Below are positions 58,147 to 64,000 of a stretch of DNA of 64,000 nucleotides, one piece after another. Source of the stretch: Viola odorata (taxonomy: Eukaryota > Streptophyta > Magnoliopsida > Malpighiales > Violaceae); NCBI GenBank assembly GCA_963691705.1, contig OY829545.1, positions 16,753,569-16,817,568 of the forward strand, given 5' to 3'. The notes beneath the pieces were generated by a model. It saw nothing but the letters and a program-made list of their open reading frames with translations. It had not been told where the DNA came from and ran no database searches. Both the position numbers and the translations under genes were made by a program. The number at the start of each line of letters is the position of its first letter. Position 1 is the first letter of the stretch.

Positions 58147-59130
58147 AGTCCTCATGTATTTTGGATTGGTGGCAACTACATAGCAACACGATCAGCTTTC
58201 TAGGCATGATCCGGTGGCTAATTGTACACGTAAAAGTATGATACAGGCCAAATAGCATACATAAATAACACAGATTTTCAGTTTGAATGTTAAATAATCA
58301 GTAGAGAGAGAAGAAAAAAATGAGGAAACAAAAAAAGAGAGTCCCAATTTTTGTTCTGATGTAGCTTGAGCTTATGTTGTAATGAGAGTTGTGATCATCT
58401 AATTAATGCCAAATTGTACTTCAATTCTATTTTCTTGTCATTTAATCTTTCCTGTTATCAGAATCAATTCTGATGATGTATGTTTATTGATTACTCTGTA
58501 CTTCGATTGTTGTGTTCTTTTAAGAAAAAAAGAGAGAACCGATCCATCTTGGTCACCTATTGCCAATTTGCCATGAACTTCAAGACCCAGATAGCCGAAC
58601 ATGGGTCTAATTGATACTCCTCTGTTCGTATATAGTTGTCTTGTTGTAAAAGACTCCTTTTTCCTTTTCTTTTTCTTTTTTAATTGTCCAATACTTTTTA
58701 ATGATAATTATATCCAAAAGAAACTATTTAAAATTTAAAATTTTCCGTTAGATAAAAATAAACTTAAAATTTTTCAAATTTTGAGGACCCAATGGTTAAA
58801 TTGATATGGCAGTAATTATAATTCAGTTTAGATTAGATAATTAAGCTGATCATTCAGTTTAGATACAGTAAAATAACTAATAGTCATCCAATGGTTAAAT
58901 TACGATTCTTACCCATAATTCACTCTTTTAATCTCAATCGTTGGATCAAAATAAATATGAGAAATTGAACTCAGTTATGATTTTGCTTGCTAGATATTCG
59001 ATCTTATTGGTTAACTATCTCCTAAGATTATATGGAATTTGATCCCTAATGGATCAGTGAGAAATCACATTTATCTAGCTATCTAATTCTGGTATTAAAA
59101 TTAATCCTTAATTTTCTCACTTAACTTACC
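58147..59130. other. FLZ 3' flank and beta-galactosidase upstream region
   Basis: No gene is recognised; AT-rich. Confidence 0.5.
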
Positions 59131-59138
59131 TTATAAAT
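59131..59138 (+). promoter_or_regulatory. TATA box of the beta-galactosidase gene
   Basis: TTATAAATAC lies 76 bp upstream of the start codon, with a CT-rich likely start region 25-35 bp downstream. Confidence 0.6.
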
Positions 59139-59206
59139 ACAGACCTTCTCAATCCCTTTTTTCTCATCTTCTATCCTTCTCCTCGGTAACAAACAACAAA
59201 TTCACC

Positions 59207-61767
59207 ATGGGTGCCTTCAAAGCTTATGCTTTTGCTCTTTTATTCTCTGTTATTGCTGCGACTTCCTTTGCTATCGATGTTTCTCGTGATGGTCGAGCCC
59301 TAACTATTGATGGCGAGCGGAAGCTTATTGTGTCCGGCTCAATTCACTATCCTAGAAGCACTGCAGAGGTTCTAATATAACCTTTCGTTAGTTTCTTTAG
59401 TTATTGATTTAACTTGAACGTATCTAATGATGTTGTTTGTTCATTATTTTTCACAGATGTGGCCTGATCTGATAAAGAAAGGTAAAGAAGGTGGATTGAG
59501 AGCTATTGAGACTTACGTCTTTTGGAATGCTCATGAACCAGTTCGTCGCCAATACGATTTTAGTGCAAATCTTGATCTTATAAGATTTCTTAAGACCATT
59601 CAAGATGAGGGACTATATGCCATTCTTCGAATTGGACCATATGTTTGTGCTGAGTGGAATTATGGGTAAGAATCGTAATTTTTACTTTAGTCCATTCGAA
59701 ATACTTATTTATATAACTTTTTAAGCTTATGTTTTGTTTTGTTTTCAAATAGGGGATTTCCTGTGTGGTTGCATAACTTGCCCGGTTGTGAGATTCGTAC
59801 CGTCAATGATGTCTTCATGGTAAATTTCGTTAAAGTTAAATTGGTTACTAATTTTCATGTTTTTATAATTTCATTTTAATAAATTTCTTTTTTTTTTACA
59901 GAATGAGATGAAGAATTTCACCGCTCTTATAGTTGATATGGTAAAACAAGAGAATCTTTTTGCATCGCAAGGAGGACCCATCATTCTCGCACAGGTATAT
60001 ATATTTTTTACTTAATTATATATAAAAATGATATATTTGATTTTGACAAATTTTGAAAATAATTTTGAATAGATTGAGAACGAGTACGGCAATGTTATAT
60101 CATCCTATGGTGATGCTGGAAAAGCTTATGTTGACTGGTGTGCAAATATGGCCGAATCACTCGACATCGGAGTTCCATGGATCATGTGTCAAGAAAGCGA
60201 TGCTCCATCATCAGTGGTATTGTATTTGTGTTTTCAAACAAAAAATGGTATGAATTGATTAGATTTGTTTTTAATTTATGGTATTGTGATAATAGATCAA
60301 CACATGCAATGGCTGGTATTGCGATCAATTCACTCCGAACAACCCAAATAGTCCCAAGATGTGGACTGAAAATTGGACCGGTTGGTAAGTATCAATTCCT
60401 ATTTTAATTAATTAATTAATTATATCAATTAAATTAAATTCATTTGTTTACAATCTTAATTAGGTTTAAGAGCTGGGGAGGTCTGGATCCACTTAGAACT
60501 GCGGAGGATCTTGCCTTCTCTGTTGCAAGATTTTTCCAACTTGGAGGCACTTTGCAAAATTATTATATGGTAATTAAGATTTCATTAAAAAATTAAGATT
60601 ATTCTAAAAATATATAATAATGTTTATTATTTATTAATTACATATTGCAGTACCATGGTGGGACTAATTTTGGTAGAACGGCCGGTGGTCCATACATTAC
60701 TACTTCATACGACTACAACGCACCACTTGATGAATATGGTAATTAAACAACCAATTGTTAAATTTCTTGTTAAATTATTTCTAATATTAACATAATTTGA
60801 TATTGTTAATTAGGAAATTTGAATCAGCCAAAATGGGGACATTTGAAAGAACTCCATAACATTTTATACTCCATGGAGAAGACTCTCACAACTGGAAACA
60901 TCTCTTCAGTGGGCTTCAACGGTTCCGTGGCGGTAAAGCAATGTTCTTTTTATGTTAATTGTATTAATTTATTATTTAAGTTATATTAATCCATCTTTTT
61001 CTTGAAGGCGACTATCTATGCTACGGAGAATGCAACAAGTTGCTTCTTGAGCAACGTTGATACTACAGATGCTACCGTCACTTTTCAAGGACAAGAATAC
61101 AATGTTCCAGCTTGGTCCGTGAGTGTTCTTCCTGATTGCAAGAATGTCGCATACAACACCGCAAAGGTGGCCGCTCAAACTTCAGTTATGGTGAAAAAAC
61201 CAAATGTTGCTGAAAACGAACCCGCCTCACTTGTCTGGTCATGGAGGCCGGAGGTCAATGATGAAAGGATCAAATTGGGGAAGGGACACATCAGAACAAA
61301 TCAAATTGTTGATCAAAAAGTTATCAATGATGATAGTGATTATCTTTGGTATATGACAAGGTATTAATTATTCACATCTTTTATATCTAATTAATTAATT
61401 AATTCTTATTAATTTTATTCCAAGTTATTTTGTAACTTTGTATGTATTTTTTTTTTCATTTATAGTGTGCACATTACAAAAGATGATCCTATTTGGAGCG
61501 ATAATATGAGCATTCGTATCAATGGAAGCGGCCACATCTTGCATGTTTATGTTAACGGAGAATACCATGGTATAATCATTTCTTGAGATTTCCCTTAAAT
61601 ATTAAATAATTTTTTTTTTCCACATATCTTATATATATTTTTGTCTATTATTAGGGTCTCAATGGGCAAAGTATGGAGTTTTCAATTATGTTTTTGAGCA
61701 AAAGGTGAAATTGCATCACGGCAAAAATGTCATCGCTCTACTCAGTGCAACAGTCGGATTGCAGGTA

Positions 61768-61816
<49 letters not shown>

Positions 61817-62783
61817 TTAGCGCAGTGTTATTAGCACGTACAGTAAAATAACATTTGTTGTTTTACAGAATTATGGTCCTATGTTTGATCTTATCCAAAC
61901 TGGAATTCTAAGTCCGGTTATGTTGATCGGTCGCAACGGAGACGAGACTGTAACCAAAGATCTATCATCACATAAATGGTCATACCACACTGGATTACAG
62001 GGCTTCAGGCATAAACTCTACGACGGTTCTTCCTCGAATTGGCAAAGGGACAGCCTTCCAGTTAATAGAAACATGACTTGGTATAAGGTATAGTTATTAA
62101 TCAATCGTTAATTAGCACTAATTTAATCATTTATTTTTTTCTTAATAATTTCATATATTTTTTTCTTAATAATATTGTAGACCACATTCAAAGCTCCAAT
62201 CGGGACCGATCCAGTTGTGGTAGATTTACAAGGATTGGGCAAGGGAATGGCCTGGATCAACGGGAATAGTATCGGTCGATATTGGCCGAGTTACATTGCC
62301 CAAGAGGATGGTTGCAGTACTGACCCATGTGATTATCGTGGATCTTACAACAACAACAAGTGTGTCAGCAACTGTGGAAAACCAACTCAAAGATGGTACC
62401 ATGTCCCACGATCTTTCATGAAGGATGATGACAACACATTGGTTTTGTTCGAAGAATTCGGTGGCAATCCATCCTATGTCAACTTCCAAACTGTTACAGT
62501 TGGTTCCGTTTGCGCTAAAGTTGAGGAGAAGAAGACATTGGAATTGGCATGCCAGAACCGACCAATCTCTGCGATTAAATTCGCGAGCTTCGGTGACCCG
62601 AAAGGCGTTTGTGGATCATACGAGAAGGGGATGTGTGAAGGATCGAACGATGCTCTGTCGATTGTCCAGAATGCTTGCGTCGGTAAAGAGAGCTGCTCTA
62701 TTGATGTTTCTTCGGACACATTTGGTTCAGCTAGCTGTGATGGTGATGTGCTCAAGAGCCTTGCAGTGGAGGCTGTTTGTTAG
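59207..62783 (+). CDS. GH35 beta-galactosidase with C-terminal SUEL lectin domain
   Basis: Fourteen exons: 59207-59368, 59457-59665, 59753-59819, 59902-59994, 60073-60216, 60296-60384, 60464-60569, 60651-60738, 60814-60932, 61008-61360, 61466-61569, 61655-61764, 61869-62087 and 62181-62783; 821 residues with all phases consistent. A signal peptide (first 22 residues) directs it to the cell wall. The GH35 signature [14 protein letters not shown] gives acid/base E181, and WTENWTGW gives nucleophile E250. The C-terminal galactose-binding SUEL domain (about 740-821, with LELACQNR and SCSIDVSS) is complete. It would remove terminal beta-galactose from wall polysaccharides or glycoproteins. A decayed relative follows at 63121. 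Confidence 0.94.
61771..61814. repeat. (AT)n microsatellite in a beta-galactosidase intron
   Basis: A 44-bp AT dinucleotide run in intron 12, likely to vary in length between individuals. Confidence 0.9.
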
Positions 62784-63120
62784 ATTCTTGGTTGTTTTAT
62801 CGTTGGGTTAATTAGGGAAGGTTAGGTTAGAAATTCGGTTTATGTTAGTGAGGAATTTTGTCATCAGTCTTTATTTATTTAATTATTGAAACAATTGTCA
62901 ATTCGATTAGTTGAAGTTTTCTTGTTTCATTCTATTGTTTTACTTTCTTACTTGATCTTGCCTACTTGTTTCTTTTTTATTAAATTGTTGGGCTTACCAG
63001 TATGGGCCAAGTCTCTGGGCTTTTAAAGTTCTTTGAATAGACCAAGTCTCTGGGCTTTCAAAGTTGTTTCTTCTTTTTTGAGAAATCGATGTTGTTGCTT
63101 GATTAGCTGATTATCGATGT
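62784..63120. other. Beta-galactosidase 3' flank
   Basis: Short AT-rich 3' region. A duplicated phrase, CAAGTCTCTGGGCTTT, occurs at 63008 and 63044. Confidence 0.5.
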
Positions 63121-64000
63121 TTTAAACTATGTTTTTGAGAAAAAAGGCAAACTGAACCCGGGCAAAAATGTCATCTCCTTACTGATCAGTTCTACGGTTG
63201 GATTACAGATATAACAATGTATTTATTTATTATTTATTAATTATTAATTATTAATTATTTTACTCTTTTCTCATCCAGTTCAAGCAATTTTTTTTGTTAA
63301 ACTAATAAATTATTTTTCTTCTTCGTTTACAGAATTATAGTCCCATGTTTGACATTATCCAAATGGAATTCCAAGTCCAGTTGAATTGAATTTGTAAACC
63401 ACATTTAAAGATCCCCTGGGAACAGACCCAGTTGTGGTGGATATGCTAGGAATGGGTAAAGGTATGGCATGGATAAATGGCAATAGCATCGGCAGGTACT
63501 GGCCAAGTTATATCGCTCAAGAGGACGGGTGTAGCACTGAAGCATGTGACTATCGTGGATCTTATAGCAACAACAAATGTGCTAGAAACTCTGGTAAACC
63601 AACTCAGCGATGGTAAGAATTTTATCGAGCTAAAATGACTTTCTTCCCTAATTTAAACCTTAATTTATAAATTTCCTTCGCGACTAATGTTGGTATATGT
63701 TTTTTATAGGTACTAACGTGATGCTAAGAGCGAGGCGTGATCACGCTAGCATCTTGGTCTAAGGATTTTTCCGTGGACAACCTTTTCCTTGATTTTAACA
63801 GGTTCTTCCTCTCTCATTTTACCTTTTAACCATAGGGACAACCCTCTTACTTTGCTTCAGGTGATCGGTCCTTGAGGCAACATGTCTTGAGGGTCAAAAT
63901 TAATCTTCGAAGGGTCCGTGATCACATCAACTATGTTCCGCTTCTTTCATGAAAGATGATGAGAACACATTGGTTTTGTTCGAAGAGTTCGGTGGCAACC
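63121..64000 (+). pseudogene. Partial beta-galactosidase copy, decayed, cut by the window end
   Basis: Pieces match exons 12-14 of the intact gene in order: NYVFE near 63125, NYSPMFDIIQ from 63333, then [20 protein letters not shown] from 63434 to QRW at 63615. A GTAAG donor follows QRW, and a TATAGG-TAC acceptor stands at 63709. After an unrelated segment with stops, [18 protein letters not shown] resumes at 63945. Lesions include the fusion of exons 13 and 14 with a deletion, and a frameshift in the exon 12 copy. Exons 1-11 are missing. Confidence 0.88.

Overview
The window is nuclear DNA of a eudicot plant. It has AT-rich intergenic DNA, GT-AG introns, jasmonate, pollen-receptor and photosystem I genes, and plant transposon families. 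The species cannot be named from the sequence. Eight complete, spliced protein-coding genes are supported: COQ9, a PRK3-type pollen receptor kinase, LHCA6, a membrane-anchored GH28 pectinase-like protein, a JAZ repressor, a UBP1-type RNA-binding protein, an FCS-like zinc finger (FLZ) protein and a GH35 beta-galactosidase. Broken copies of a DUF985 cupin, COQ9, LSM1, an LRK10-like kinase and the beta-galactosidase lie among them.

Layout. 1-7.26 kb: the 3' part of a large LTR retrotransposon, probably Ty3/gypsy Tat-like. It holds several tandem-repeat arrays whose units can fold into hairpins, then a polypurine tract and a 1.6-kb LTR. 7.34-8.06 kb: a small pogo-like DNA transposon remnant. 8.75-13.83 kb: one cupin exon, a 3.0-kb gag-only copia element with both LTRs and a 5-bp target duplication, a copy of the COQ9 3' end, and LSM1 without a clear first exon. 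14.5-17.2 kb: an LRK10-like kinase pseudogene split by a 1.7-kb solo LTR. 17.9-24.6 kb: COQ9, PRK and LHCA6, all on the minus strand. 25-26 kb: two MITEs. 27.2-31.2 kb: the GH28 gene on the plus strand. 32.8-40.1 kb: a PIF/Harbinger transposon with both of its genes intact. 40-46 kb: AT-rich DNA with LINE pieces and a large fold-back element. 46.9-64 kb: JAZ, UBP1, FLZ and beta-galactosidase, all plus strand, then a decayed beta-galactosidase copy cut by the window edge.

The genes are not an operon-like pathway. Their order (LSM1 / cupin / COQ9 / LHCA6 / GH28 / JAZ / FLZ) agrees, as I recall it, with a block on Arabidopsis chromosome 1 around At1g19120-At1g19200, so this is probably an ancestral syntenic segment expanded by transposons. 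The most unusual signals are the hairpin-forming repeat arrays with compensatory stem changes (3.7-5.5 kb), the intact Harbinger element, a JAZ protein with altered degron and PY positions, and an oligo-U-rich leader in front of a gene for an oligo-U-binding protein. Exon boundaries were placed by eye from splice consensus, reading frame and remembered family sequences.
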